64,000 nt of DNA from Vibrio alfacsensis (GCF_003544875.1 NZ_CP032093.1:992001-1056000); one strand, 5' to 3'; counted from the stretch's first letter, positions 9,457-18,708 are shown. The notes: generated from the sequence alone by a model not told the origin. Numbers and translations are program-made.

Positions 9457-10338
9457 ATGACCAGTGTTTCTTGGCAGCAAGCTAAACTCTTAGAGCCGAG
9501 TTTAAGCGCGCTGGATGGCTTTTTCGCGTTACCACCAGTGAGAGCTCACGCACTCACTGGTGGATTAACCAATCGATGCTGGCGATTGGTTTCTTCCGAC
9601 GGATTGGAGTATGTCTGGCGTCCAACCAGTCAAATATGTGAGGCGTTTGCTATTTCTCGTCATGAGGAGTATCAAGTTCTTACAGCTATCTCGCCACTCA
9701 ACCTAGGCCCCAAAGCGGTATTTGTTGATGAGCAAGGGTTATTGGTGGAATGGCTAACAGGGTATACGCCAACGCATTCTGATATCAATATTGATCAAAT
9801 TCTGGCGGTTGCGGCGGAAATTCATGGCTATCCGTTGACGTCATTAACGCTTGGTACCTTTTCATACTTAGCGAAGGTTGACCACTATTGGTACGGTTTG
9901 AACGGCGAATTTTCAGGAACAGAATTTGAAGCCTTGTATCGAAAGTGGCGCTCTGAGCCACATATTGACTCTATTCCGCTAGCGCTGTGCCATTTCGATT
10001 TAGGCAGTTACAACTTAGTTTGCGGCGATAATGAGATAAAAGTGATTGATTGGGAATACGCAGCTATAGCGGATCCGAGACTTGATCTTGCCCTTGTTTT
10101 GCAACTGGCTGATGTCTCTATTGAACAAGGTGTCATTCAATATTGCCAAGCTCGCCAAATAGAAGAAGTGACGCTATGGTTGGATGGTGTCTTAGCCTGG
10201 ATACCAAGGACAAGGATGATGGCAATGTTATGGTATTTGCTTGCCTACAAATTGTGGGGTGATGAACAATACTTACACAGTGCAGACGAGTTTAAAGACC
10301 TATTATGTATGGAAGATCACTGTTTTGAGAATCGATGA
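9457..10338 (+). CDS. thiK: Aminoglycoside/choline-kinase-like phosphotransferase, ThiK-like
   Basis: 293-residue kinase of the APH/choline kinase fold. The catalytic loop is HFDLGSYN (near residue 177) and the metal-binding motif is IDWEYAAIADPRLDLA (near 197), with a glycine-rich N-lobe loop ALTGGLTNRCW. E. coli thiK, in the same place next to lpoB, phosphorylates thiamine in salvage, so that role is likely. Substrate choice in this fold is hard to read, so choline or an amino sugar cannot be excluded. The ATG at 9457 was preferred over a GTG five codons earlier because GGA lies at normal spacing only for the ATG. Confidence 0.75.
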   Translation: MTSVSWQQAKLLEPSLSALDGFFALPPVRAHALTGGLTNRCWRLVSSDGLEYVWRPTSQICEAFAISRHEEYQVLTAISPLNLGPKAVFVDEQGLLVEWLTGYTPTHSDINIDQILAVAAEIHGYPLTSLTLGTFSYLAKVDHYWYGLNGEFSGTEFEALYRKWRSEPHIDSIPLALCHFDLGSYNLVCGDNEIKVIDWEYAAIADPRLDLALVLQLADVSIEQGVIQYCQARQIEEVTLWLDGVLAWIPRTRMMAMLWYLLAYKLWGDEQYLHSADEFKDLLCMEDHCFENR

Positions 10339-10416
10339 CGTTTTCTCCTTTAACCATAAAGAAATAGTGGTAGTTTAAAGTGAAGTACCAAATATAGGAT
10401 ATAGGGAGAGGTACAC

Positions 10417-10956
10417 ATGATTATTTATTTGCATGGTTTTGATAGCACAAGCCCAGGCAATCACGAAAAAGTGCTTCAACTGCAATTCATCGATGATGAC
10501 ATTCGTTTCATCAATTACAGCACACTTCATCCTAAGCATGATATGCAACACTTATTAAAAGAAGTGTCTAAGGTGATTGATCAATCGGATGATCCAAGCC
10601 CGTTGATTTGTGGCGTGGGTTTAGGCGCTTACTGGTCAGAAAGAATTGGATTCCTATGCGGTATTAAGCAAGTCATGTTTAATCCAAATTTGCACCCAGA
10701 GAATACCATGGCAGGCCGTATCGATCGTCCAGAAGAGTATGAAGACATTGCAACCAAGTGCGTCGAGAAGTTCCGCACTAAGAACCAAGAACGATGCTTA
10801 GTGATTTTGTCGAAAGAAGATGAAATTCACGACAATACGAAAACAGCGGCGGAGTTAGAAGCGCATTACCAAATTATTTGGGATGACACTCAAACGCACA
10901 AGTTCAAAAAAATATCCCATCATTTGCAAGCGATGAAAGCGTTCAAGAACGCATAA
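10417..10956 (+). CDS. ycfP: YcfP-family (UPF0227) alpha/beta-hydrolase-like protein
   Basis: 179-residue cytoplasmic protein. The alpha/beta hydrolase start [18 protein letters not shown] is clear. The nucleophile-elbow position reads GVGLGAYW, so the usual G-x-S-x-G serine is absent and classical esterase activity is doubtful. E. coli YcfP lies at the end of the same cluster after nagZ, which is not here. An AGGGAGAG ribosome site precedes the ATG and a terminator follows. Confidence 0.88.
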   Translation: MIIYLHGFDSTSPGNHEKVLQLQFIDDDIRFINYSTLHPKHDMQHLLKEVSKVIDQSDDPSPLICGVGLGAYWSERIGFLCGIKQVMFNPNLHPENTMAGRIDRPEEYEDIATKCVEKFRTKNQERCLVILSKEDEIHDNTKTAAELEAHYQIIWDDTQTHKFKKISHHLQAMKAFKNA

Positions 10957-10981
10957 TTTTCATTTAAGCAATGCCTTTCTT

Positions 10982-11010
10982 AACAGCACTTTTCGAAGTG
11001 CTGTTTTTGT
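10982..11010 (+). terminator. Intrinsic terminator after ycfP
   Basis: The stem AACAGCACTT/AAGTGCTGTT closes a TTCG tetraloop and is followed by a T run, 26 bases after the ycfP stop. Confidence 0.93.
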
Positions 11011-11060
11011 TTCTGCACGCCACTAGATCGTTGAAAGAACGTTTTGCATTCTTACATCCT

Positions 11061-11108
11061 TGCATCCCTGCATCCCTGCATCCCTGCATCCCTGCATCCC
11101 TGCATTCT
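11061..11108 (+). repeat. 8-bp tandem repeat (TGCATCCC) x5
   Basis: Five exact copies of TGCATCCC run from 11061 to 11100, followed by a degenerate sixth copy (TGCATTCT) and preceded by a decayed relative (TACATCCT). It lies in the 599-bp spacer between ycfP and ndh, downstream of the ycfP terminator and about 120 bp upstream of the ndh promoter. Confidence 0.97.
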
Positions 11109-11230
11109 GAAATGATTGAATGGCTTAGTGGGCTATCTTGAGTTGAGGTTATTTAGCCTTTTGTAGCACGAAAACGGCGCTGTAGAGCAGGCAAAAAGTA
11201 ACCAATCCGTATCCTTGGTAAGGATTTTTG

Positions 11231-11258
11231 TTGCCAATAAAGGAATGCCCTATATAAT
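11231..11258 (+). promoter_or_regulatory. Sigma-70 promoter of ndh
   Basis: TTGCCA (11231-11236) and TATAAT (11253-11258) are separated by 16 bp, an almost consensus housekeeping promoter. The predicted start is near 11265, which gives ndh a leader of about 290 nt. Confidence 0.7.
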
Positions 11259-11275
11259 GAACTCAGTAAAATAAT

Positions 11276-11289
11276 TTGATAAATATCAA
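11276..11289 (+). promoter_or_regulatory. Exact FNR box just downstream of the ndh start point
   Basis: TTGAT-AAAT-ATCAA is a perfect match to the FNR consensus TTGAT-N4-ATCAA. It lies at about +11 to +25 relative to the predicted transcription start, where a bound protein would block RNA polymerase. FNR represses ndh in E. coli when oxygen is absent, and this site suggests the same here. Confidence 0.8.
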
Positions 11290-11555
11290 AAATTGAGAGC
11301 AAGGAAATAACTTGCCCATTTATTGTCTGAGATCGTGTTTTCAGACTATCAGCTGATGAGCGTCTCCAAGTACAGCGTTTCGCTGAACTAAATAGCAAAG
11401 CGTAGAGAAAAAGCGCAAAGCAATGGCATCGGCATTTATCCAAAAGTGAACTACCTCTAGAGCCCCAAGAATTCATCGGTTGGGTGCAAAACTTCGCAAG
11501 GCGAAAGTGTGCATCGGGCTGACCCCATATATTCATTTTGTAGAGGATAATCATT
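11290..11555 (+). other. Long untranslated leader of ndh
   Basis: About 265 bases remain between the FNR box and the ndh start. No convincing coding frame is present. A nested hairpin occurs at 11485-11513 (TGCA, then TTCGC-AAG-GCGAA, then TGCA). No known riboswitch class was recognised. Confidence 0.4.
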
Positions 11556-12845
11556 GTGACACGTATTATCGTTGTTGGTGGTGGTGCAGGTGGCCTTGAG
11601 TTGGCAACCAAACTAGGCCGCACTCTTGGTCGTAAGAACCGAGCACAAATTACTTTAGTAGACCGCAAAGCAAGCCATTTGTGGAAACCGTTATTGCATG
11701 AAGTTGCCACGGGTTCACTCGATGAGGGTGTGGACGCATTAAGCTATCGTGCGCATGCTAAGAACCACTGCTTTGACTTCCAAATGGGCAGTCTGCAAGA
11801 TATCGACCGTGAACGTAAAGTGATCGTTTTAAGTGAGCTTACAGACGATCATGGTGAGCTTCTAATGCCAAGACGTGAATTGGAGTACGATATTCTGGTC
11901 ATGGCGATTGGTTCTACATCTAACGATTTCAACACACCAGGTGTGCGTGATAACTGTATCTTCCTCGATAGCCCAGAGCAGGCGCACCGTTTCCGCAGTG
12001 AAATGAACAATGAGTTCTTAAAGCTGCACGCAAAAAATGGTAACGGAACGGTAGACATTGCGATTGTTGGTGCTGGAGCGACTGGCGTTGAGCTTTCTGC
12101 AGAGTTACACAATGCGGTCAAAGAGCTAAGAACGTATGGCTTTGGCGATCTCGATTCAAGCAAGTTAAATGTCAGCTTGATTGAAGCGGGTGAGCGTATT
12201 CTTCCTGCTTTGCCTCCGCGTATTTCGTCTGCAGCACACCAAGAACTCGTGAAGTTGGGCGTAAATGTCCGCACTGCGACAATGGTAACACAAGCAGAGA
12301 AAGACGGTTTGACGACAAAAGATGGCGAGAAGATCCCGGCTCAAATTATGGTTTGGGCTGCCGGTATTAAAGCGCCTGATTTTATCAAAGACATTGCTGG
12401 TCTAGAAACTAACCGTATTAACCAGCTCGTGGTGAAAGGCACGCTGCAAACGACACGTGATGACGATATTTTCGTTATCGGTGATTTAGCTCAATGTACT
12501 CAGCCGGATGGATCATTTGTACCACCTCGCGCTCAAGCAGCACACCAAATGGCAAGCCAAGCATTCAGCAATATCGTAGCGAAGTTGAATGGCCGTGAGT
12601 TAAAAGAGTACGTCTACAAAGATCATGGTTCTTTGGTTTCACTTAGCCGCTTCTCTACGGTAGGTAGCTTGATGGGTAACCTAACCAAAGGCTCTATGAT
12701 GGTTGAAGGTCGCATTGCTCGTGTGGTTTATATCTCATTATATCGCATGCACCAAATGGCGCTGCATGGTGTGATTAAGACGAGTCTAATGATGCTGGTT
12801 GGCCGAATCAACCGCGTACTTCGTCCAAATCTAAAGCTACACTAA
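11556..12845 (+). CDS. ndh: NADH dehydrogenase type II (NDH-2)
   Basis: Peripheral inner-membrane flavoprotein that passes electrons from NADH to quinone without pumping protons. The 429-residue product has the FAD-binding loop [14 protein letters not shown] at the N-terminus and the NADH-binding loop [17 protein letters not shown] near residue 170. The FAD motif VIGDLAQ near residue 308 and the conserved [11 protein letters not shown] follow. The C-terminus is amphipathic for membrane binding. The start is GTG, preceded by AGAGGAT. Regulation by FNR is indicated by the upstream box. Confidence 0.97.
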   Translation: MTRIIVVGGGAGGLELATKLGRTLGRKNRAQITLVDRKASHLWKPLLHEVATGSLDEGVDALSYRAHAKNHCFDFQMGSLQDIDRERKVIVLSELTDDHGELLMPRRELEYDILVMAIGSTSNDFNTPGVRDNCIFLDSPEQAHRFRSEMNNEFLKLHAKNGNGTVDIAIVGAGATGVELSAELHNAVKELRTYGFGDLDSSKLNVSLIEAGERILPALPPRISSAAHQELVKLGVNVRTATMVTQAEKDGLTTKDGEKIPAQIMVWAAGIKAPDFIKDIAGLETNRINQLVVKGTLQTTRDDDIFVIGDLAQCTQPDGSFVPPRAQAAHQMASQAFSNIVAKLNGRELKEYVYKDHGSLVSLSRFSTVGSLMGNLTKGSMMVEGRIARVVYISLYRMHQMALHGVIKTSLMMLVGRINRVLRPNLKLH

Positions 12846-12925
12846 TTTAAACTGGGTTTCTCTATCGCTGGTCTCGTAATATAACGCAGAGTCGGTGATG
12901 AAACCCAAAGAGATATAAAGAGAAG

Positions 12926-12949
12926 CCACCGCATGTCGGTGGTTTTTTT
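12926..12949 (+). terminator. Intrinsic terminator of ndh
   Basis: Stem CCACCG/CGGTGG with a 5-base loop and seven T residues. The T run overlaps the last codon of the convergent acetyltransferase gene. Confidence 0.9.
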
Positions 12950-13496
12950 ATTCTAAATCAATCGGCAGCAATGAATACACCACGCCATCTTTGGGTTTTC
13001 CGTGAAAGATAAAACGATTTCTAGCAATCGCCTCTCTTTTCGCTCCGACAGACTCAATTAAAGCTTGGCTTGCGGTATTGTCAGGATCACAAACGATCTC
13101 AATTCGCGTTAAACTCAATTGTGCAAAGCAAAACTCAGCCAAAGCTGCGATTGATTCTTGCGCAAATCCTTTTCTTTGGTACTTATCTGCAACCCAATAC
13201 CCAATACTTGCCATGTTGAACGTATGGTATAGCTCATTGACAGCAACCATACCCACGAGATGATGGTTTTCTCGTTCATAGATACCAAACCCAAAAGCCT
13301 CGGTTTTTACCCAGTTTAAACGTGTTGCGAGTAAGAAATCTTGCGCATCTTTCAGTGTCACGCTTGGGTTACACCAATCAAGCCATTGATGTAAAGAGGG
13401 CGATTGGACGATCAGTGCTTGTAAAGCATGTGCATCTTCTGCGGGAATGAGCTTTAAGGCTAGGTGAGGAGTAATGATTTCAAAATCCGGACTCAT
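12948..13496 (-). CDS. GNAT acetyltransferase, RimJ/RimL type
   Basis: 182-residue N-acetyltransferase. The acetyl-CoA binding motif is QRKGFAQESIAALAEF (near residues 108-123), and the RimL-like end reads IVCDPDNTASQALIESVGAKREA. RimL acetylates the N-terminus of ribosomal protein L12, but this family also modifies other amines, so the substrate is uncertain. It is a single gene convergent with ndh, and the two stops are about 100 bp apart. Confidence 0.85.
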   Translation of the reverse strand: MSPDFEIITPHLALKLIPAEDAHALQALIVQSPSLHQWLDWCNPSVTLKDAQDFLLATRLNWVKTEAFGFGIYERENHHLVGMVAVNELYHTFNMASIGYWVADKYQRKGFAQESIAALAEFCFAQLSLTRIEIVCDPDNTASQALIESVGAKREAIARNRFIFHGKPKDGVVYSLLPIDLE

Positions 13497-13571
13497 AAAT
13501 TGAGATACCTAAATGATCATTTCTCACCCTAATAACTTGAGGTTAAAAGGGCTCGGACGTTAGATATAACA

Positions 13572-13593
13572 AAGCGCAGCATTTGCTGCGCTT
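13572..13593 (-). terminator. Terminator of the plzB-mfd-csiV unit
   Basis: Perfect 9-bp stem AAGCGCAGC/GCTGCGCTT with a 4-base loop, followed on the minus strand by a modest T-rich stretch. It lies 18 bases beyond the csiV stop. Confidence 0.7.
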
Positions 13594-13610
13594 CATGTTA
13601 GTGCGAATTA

Positions 13611-14381
13611 TTATTGCACGCGACGAACTTGAATGATCATTCCCATCAATGGGTTGTCTAAGTAGTGAGTTTCACCGCTACGCATACGACGTTTCTGATC
13701 GAGTCGGTAGCTCTTCAAGAATGTTTCTTCAGTCACCGTTGGAGAAATTTCCGCTAAGTTACCTACTTGGACATTACCATCGACTTCACCAAGTGTTTCT
13801 GTTTGTTGGTCAACAGGTTGAGCTTCGATACGAACCTCACGCACACTCGGCTCGCGAATATCCAGTGTGGTTTCCGCGAACAGATAGTGCTGAACATAGA
13901 TTTGGAGTTTTCCGTCCAGTTCGTAAAGCGGACCGGTGACTGTTTCTTCGCTATAGCCATCTGTATCTAGTGGTTGTGTACTTCCGTCTTTAGCGCGGCC
14001 ATCAGAGTAGTAACTGCCTGAATAATCACGGCCTCCGACAAAGCGGAAAATGGGGGCGCTTGCTTTACCGCGATCGCCTTGTCGCCATGCTACGTGTTTT
14101 AAAACCTTGAAACCCGCATGCTTACTCAATGCCGTTTCTTGTGCATTTAAGCGGAAAGAAGAGCGGGGCAGCAATGTTACGCCTTTTGAATTTCGGTAAG
14201 ACTCACTCTCTAGGCTACCGACATTGCTCATCTCAATCGTTGGCAGGGTATTTGGCCATGATTCAGTAGTGCTTTCAGGGTCGACTGCTCGTTTGAAAAT
14301 AATTACTTCAATATCAAATTGACGCGCAGCCCAAGATGGCATTGAGACACAAAGAAGCAATAATGGGATCAGTATTCTCAT
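13611..14381 (-). CDS. csiV: CsiV-like periplasmic peptidoglycan-binding protein
   Basis: 256-residue secreted protein with a signal peptide (MRILIPLLLLCVSMPSWAA, cleavage near residue 19) and no lipobox. In V. cholerae CsiV binds peptidoglycan and acts through LpoA to support cell-wall synthesis, and its gene follows mfd as here. The call rests on family resemblance (FDIEVIIFKRAVDPESTTE start, beta-rich body) and on this position. The ATG at 14381 was chosen because it opens the signal peptide; it lies 7 bases after the mfd stop, implying co-transcription. Confidence 0.78.
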   Translation of the reverse strand: MRILIPLLLLCVSMPSWAARQFDIEVIIFKRAVDPESTTESWPNTLPTIEMSNVGSLESESYRNSKGVTLLPRSSFRLNAQETALSKHAGFKVLKHVAWRQGDRGKASAPIFRFVGGRDYSGSYYSDGRAKDGSTQPLDTDGYSEETVTGPLYELDGKLQIYVQHYLFAETTLDIREPSVREVRIEAQPVDQQTETLGEVDGNVQVGNLAEISPTVTEETFLKSYRLDQKRRMRSGETHYLDNPLMGMIIQVRRVQ

Positions 14382-14388
14382 TCGACTA

Positions 14389-17300
14389 TTAGCTCGTTGG
14401 TAATAAATTCTGTTTAAAATCATTCAGTAAGTCTTGGACAAATTGAATGCGTTTACGTCGGTCCGTCAATGGTACGCTAAACTTGAACTTAGTTGGACCT
14501 TCCATTGCAAATTTTTGCGGCTGTGACTGCAGGAGTTTAACCAAATACGCTGGGTTTATGTCAGCATCTGGGTAAAACTCGATGAATCCGCCTTTATCAT
14601 GTGCCTCGATTTTCTTCGCTTTAAGGCACGCGGCACCAATTTTTAGTTCAGAAATGGCAAGCAGGTTTTTCGCAGCATCAGGTAACAAACCAAAACGATC
14701 AATCAACTCCACTTTGAGTTCAGATAACCCATCGAAGTCCGTCACACTGGCGATGCGTTTGTACATAGACAGGCGAGTATTAACGTCTGGTATATAATCA
14801 TCTGGCAGCAGTGCAGGAATTCGCATTTCAATCTCTGTCTGCTCACGCAGTAAATCATCCAGTGATGGCTCTTTCCCCTCTTTCAACGCTTCAACGGCTT
14901 GTTCAAGCATTTCCATATACAGTGTAAAACCAACAGATTGAATTTGACCACTTTGTTCATCACCCAGTAGCTCACCAGCGCCACGGATCTCAAGATCGTG
15001 CGTAGCCAGCGTAAAGCCCGCCCCCAGATCTTCGAGTGAAGCGATAGCGTCGAGGCGTTTGATGGCGTCTTTCGTAATGGCTTTTGGATGAGGGGTCAAT
15101 AAATATGCATAAGCTTGGTGATGCGAACGCCCAACTCGGCCACGTAATTGGTGAAGTTGAGCAAGACCAAGATTGTCGGCGCGATCCATAATGATGGTGT
15201 TCGCGGTTGGAACGTCAATGCCGGTTTCGATGATGGTCGTACAAACCAACAAATTGAAACGTTGGTGGTAGAAGTCGTTCATGATGCGCTCTAGCTCGCG
15301 TTCACGCATTTGACCGTGGGCAACCGTTACGCGTGCTTCTGGAACCAGTTTTTGCAGGTCTTCCGCCGCTTTTTCGATGGTCTCGACTTGGTTATGTAGG
15401 AAATACACCTGACCACCACGCATGATTTCACGTAGTACCGCTTCACGAATCACGGCGTCTTCACGTTGGCGTACAAACGTTTTGATTGCCAAACGGCGTG
15501 CTGGCGGTGTCGCGATGATCGACAAGTCGCGCATGCCACTCATCGCCATGTTCAACGTTCGCGGAATTGGTGTCGCGGTAAGCGTTAGAATGTCGACATC
15601 CGCACGCATCGCTTTCACTTTTTCCTTTTGGCGCACACCAAAGCGATGTTCTTCATCGACGATCAATAAACCAAGGTCTTTGAACTTGATATCGCTAGAA
15701 AGTAATTTGTGAGTGCCCACCACGATATCGACTTTGCCGTCAGCAACGTCTTGAAGAATCACTTTCTGTTCTTTAGCAGATTTAAAGCGCGATAGGACTT
15801 CTACTCGGATTGGCAGATTGGCAAATCGGTCACGGAAGTTTTCAAAGTGCTGCTGAGCAAGCAGGGTCGTGGGCACCAACACCGCAACTTGCTTGCTGTT
15901 GTCTGTGGCAACAAAAGCCGCGCGCATGGCCACTTCAGTTTTACCAAAACCGACATCACCACACACGAGGCGGTCCATGGCTTTAGCTTGACACATGTCA
16001 GACAAGACAGCGTTGATTGCCATAGATTGATCATCGGTTTCTTCAAACGGGAACGTCGCTTTAAAGGTAGCGTACTGGCCGCGATCGAGTGCGAATTTAT
16101 AACCTGGTTTTAACTCACGTTTAGCGTACACATCCAGAAGCTCGGCAGCCACATCGCGGACTTTTTCCGCCGCTTTACGCCGAGCTTTGGCCCATGCTTC
16201 CCCGCCTAACTTATGTAGAGGTGCACTTTCTTCTGCTCCACCTGAGTAGCGACTGATTAGGTTTAAAGAGGATACGGGAACATAGAGCTTGGCATCATTT
16301 TGATACTCCAACGTCACGTATTCGGTTTTCATGCCGCCAGCTTCGAGGGTTTGGAGGCCAAGGTATCGACCGATACCATGATCGATATGTACGACGGGTT
16401 GACCAGGTTTGAGTTCGGCAAGATGGCGAATCACGGTGTCGCTGTTGACTGCTTTCTTATCTTTGCGACGACGTTGGATGACGCGATCACCCAATAAGTC
16501 GCTTTCACAGATCAGAGCGAAGCCTAGCTCATCATGAACAAAACCATGTTCTGCCGCACCGAGGATCAAGCTAAAACGGTCATCAGAACCGAGTGCTTTG
16601 TAGAGCGAGTCATGCACTACGGGGCGAACTTTAATTCCTTGCAATAGCTCTGTGAGCGCTTCACGGCGACCCTCTGACTCTACAGAAAAAACAATTTTAC
16701 CGGTGAATTGCTCGCTAAATTGTCGTAATCGAGCAAGTGGCTCTTTGTTTTGCTGCTGAACACCAAGTTCAGTGAGAGATCGCGCGGCTAGGTTTTCTCG
16801 ACCCGCACGTTTTACGATTTTTTCTGAACTTAATTGAGCTTGAGGTAACTGTTTGAAGTACGTAAACAGTTCATCTTTCTTTAACCACAATTCATGGGGA
16901 GCAAGCAGCGGACGTAATGGGTCAATTTTCTTTTGATCGTAACGGTATTCAACGTCATTTAAGAACGTATCGATTGCCGTTTCAATATCACCATAGGTGA
17001 TGAGTAGGGAATCATCCGGCAAGTAATCGAATAGGGTTTCAGTATGATCGAAGAAAAGGGGTTGCCAATACTCGATACCGGCAGGCCAAGTTCCTTTTGT
17101 CACTTGCATGTAAACAGATTCAGGCTCACGTCTTGCTTCAAATTGAGAGCGCCAACGGGTGCGAAAATCTTCTATTGCGGATTTTGTGGTTGGGAATTCA
17201 TGAGCAGGTAGTAATTGAATTTGTTCAATGTCTTCAACGGAGCGTTGATTTTCGGGATCAAACGTACGAATGGTATCAATTTCATCATCGAAGAAATCAA

Positions 17301-17850
17301 TGCGGTACGGATCGGAGCTGCCCATTGGGAATAAGTCAAGAATTGAACCGCGGCTTGCGTATTCACCGGGACCAAATACCTGATCAACATGGCGATAGCC
17401 AGAGTTTTCTAACTGGACACGCAACTTATCTAATGAAAATTGATCACCTGTTTTGACCATCAAAGTGTGTTGCAGCAAGAAGTCGCGTGGTGATTGACGT
17501 TGTAACACCGTACTGACTGGCACAATCGTGACACCGTCGCGTTGATGAGGCAATTGATATAAACGAGCGATACGGTCGGAGATGATTTCTTGATGTGGTG
17601 AAAAGTTGTCGTAAGGTAATGTTTCCCAATCTGGAAACAGACTAACAGGCTTATCAATAAACTGTTCGATTTCGGCTTGCAGTTTTAGCGCGATTTGAGG
17701 GTCGGGCACGACAAGTAAAGCGTGGCTTTTATGCTGTTTAGCAAGCTCAGCAATGGCCATCGCTAATGCCGCCCCTGGGAGGTTGCCAAGTTGCTTTTTG
17801 TCACCAGAACCTGATGGGTTTGTGACCGATAGAATCGTTGCTTTTGTCAT
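14389..17850 (-). CDS. mfd: Transcription-repair coupling factor Mfd
   Basis: 1153-residue DNA translocase that removes RNA polymerase stalled at lesions and recruits UvrA. Visible in order are the UvrB-like N-terminal module (residues ~1-350), the RNA polymerase-interacting region near 480-550, and the translocase with Walker A GDVGFGKTEVA (near 625) and the DEEH box VDEEHRFG. Motif VI follows as QLRGRVGRS, with the C-terminal TRCF domain after it. Length matches the family (E. coli 1148). Two ATGs occur 20 bp apart through a local duplication; only the second is in frame. Confidence 0.98.
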   Translation of the reverse strand: MTKATILSVTNPSGSGDKKQLGNLPGAALAMAIAELAKQHKSHALLVVPDPQIALKLQAEIEQFIDKPVSLFPDWETLPYDNFSPHQEIISDRIARLYQLPHQRDGVTIVPVSTVLQRQSPRDFLLQHTLMVKTGDQFSLDKLRVQLENSGYRHVDQVFGPGEYASRGSILDLFPMGSSDPYRIDFFDDEIDTIRTFDPENQRSVEDIEQIQLLPAHEFPTTKSAIEDFRTRWRSQFEARREPESVYMQVTKGTWPAGIEYWQPLFFDHTETLFDYLPDDSLLITYGDIETAIDTFLNDVEYRYDQKKIDPLRPLLAPHELWLKKDELFTYFKQLPQAQLSSEKIVKRAGRENLAARSLTELGVQQQNKEPLARLRQFSEQFTGKIVFSVESEGRREALTELLQGIKVRPVVHDSLYKALGSDDRFSLILGAAEHGFVHDELGFALICESDLLGDRVIQRRRKDKKAVNSDTVIRHLAELKPGQPVVHIDHGIGRYLGLQTLEAGGMKTEYVTLEYQNDAKLYVPVSSLNLISRYSGGAEESAPLHKLGGEAWAKARRKAAEKVRDVAAELLDVYAKRELKPGYKFALDRGQYATFKATFPFEETDDQSMAINAVLSDMCQAKAMDRLVCGDVGFGKTEVAMRAAFVATDNSKQVAVLVPTTLLAQQHFENFRDRFANLPIRVEVLSRFKSAKEQKVILQDVADGKVDIVVGTHKLLSSDIKFKDLGLLIVDEEHRFGVRQKEKVKAMRADVDILTLTATPIPRTLNMAMSGMRDLSIIATPPARRLAIKTFVRQREDAVIREAVLREIMRGGQVYFLHNQVETIEKAAEDLQKLVPEARVTVAHGQMRERELERIMNDFYHQRFNLLVCTTIIETGIDVPTANTIIMDRADNLGLAQLHQLRGRVGRSHHQAYAYLLTPHPKAITKDAIKRLDAIASLEDLGAGFTLATHDLEIRGAGELLGDEQSGQIQSVGFTLYMEMLEQAVEALKEGKEPSLDDLLREQTEIEMRIPALLPDDYIPDVNTRLSMYKRIASVTDFDGLSELKVELIDRFGLLPDAAKNLLAISELKIGAACLKAKKIEAHDKGGFIEFYPDADINPAYLVKLLQSQPQKFAMEGPTKFKFSVPLTDRRKRIQFVQDLLNDFKQNLLPTS

Positions 17851-17881
17851 GATAGTTATTTTTTTGTCATGATGGTTATTT
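17842..17881 (-). repeat. 20-bp tandem duplication of the mfd start region
   Basis: TTTTGTCATGATAGTTATTT (17842-17861) is repeated at 17862-17881 with one A/G difference. Each copy carries a start-codon ATG on the minus strand, 20 bp apart, and the upstream copy overlaps the plzB stop region. Confidence 0.95.
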
Positions 17882-18445
17882 GATATTTCGCTCTAATGAA
17901 CGCTGGCGTAGTAGTTTTTGTTGTTGATATAACGCGGCTTTGATCAGTAAATCTTGGTCGGCTTCTCGGAGCAATTTGTATTTTAAAGTCACCACATATC
18001 CTTGCTCTTCTGGTTGACAATCTATTACTTGAGCGTAGCAGTAAATAGCCGCAGCAGGATGGTCTAAGAACAGTTTGACTCGCACCAATTGTTCGAGATT
18101 GGCTTCGAGGTGACTACGATAACTTAATTGACTGGCTCCAAACTGTGTGGTCTGAAAGCGAGCGTCAGCGTTATCTTGCTGGGAAAGCATGAAACTTAAA
18201 AGCAGATTGAGCTTTGAGTTTTGGGTGTCGAGTAAATTGATGACATGCTTGAGCTCTTTCGTTTGTAACTCTAAGCGTGCTTTGTCGGCCTGCATATCTA
18301 AATGGCTGAATTCGCTTGCAACGATAAATGGTGCTGGGATTTCTGATTCAAATGTCTCTTCATTTGGCAGAATAAAGCCTGTTGCTAACGTCTCCACGTT
18401 AATGGTTAGGCTGTGATGTACAGTGAAATACTCTTGCTCTGTCAT
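17876..18445 (-). CDS. plzB: PilZ-type protein, PlzB-like
   Basis: 189-residue cytoplasmic protein that I place with V. cholerae PlzB, a PilZ-family protein encoded next to mfd, from position and general likeness. The canonical cyclic-di-GMP motifs R-x3-R and (D/N)-x-S-x2-G are not visible, so c-di-GMP binding is doubtful. The middle has a helical segment (DKARLELQTKELKHVINLLDTQNSKLNLLL, split as two helices near residues 55-85). The C-terminus is beta-rich then helical. It is transcribed just before mfd. Confidence 0.6.
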   Translation of the reverse strand: MTEQEYFTVHHSLTINVETLATGFILPNEETFESEIPAPFIVASEFSHLDMQADKARLELQTKELKHVINLLDTQNSKLNLLLSFMLSQQDNADARFQTTQFGASQLSYRSHLEANLEQLVRVKLFLDHPAAAIYCYAQVIDCQPEEQGYVVTLKYKLLREADQDLLIKAALYQQQKLLRQRSLERNIK

Positions 18446-18708
18446 TATTCGGTCCTTTCTGCCACGAGCGCTCTCATTTTATTTTAGAATGAGCCAGATA
18501 GAGCACTGATTATCGCTAATCAGGGTAAGTTATCAAGTTTCCCTGTTTTTCTTGCTGAACTTTTTACGGTAAATGCGGACTTATTGCATGTCGTTGACAA
18601 ATTTAGCGATTATCTTGTCTTCTTCATGTAAAGAGTAAGGTAAGATAATGCTTATTAATTAGCTAAGTTGTAGCTTCATAATTAGATAACCAAGTTGGTT
18701 TGTTCTAT

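Noticed and set aside
11350..11385. CTGATGAG reminiscent of a hammerhead ribozyme core
   Set aside because: The required second conserved segment (GAAA) and flanking stems could not be placed.
11153..11710. 185-codon minus-strand frame upstream of and overlapping ndh
   Set aside because: It overlaps the ndh promoter, leader and first codons, has unusual composition (many Arg, Ser, Leu) and no ribosome site or familiar motif.
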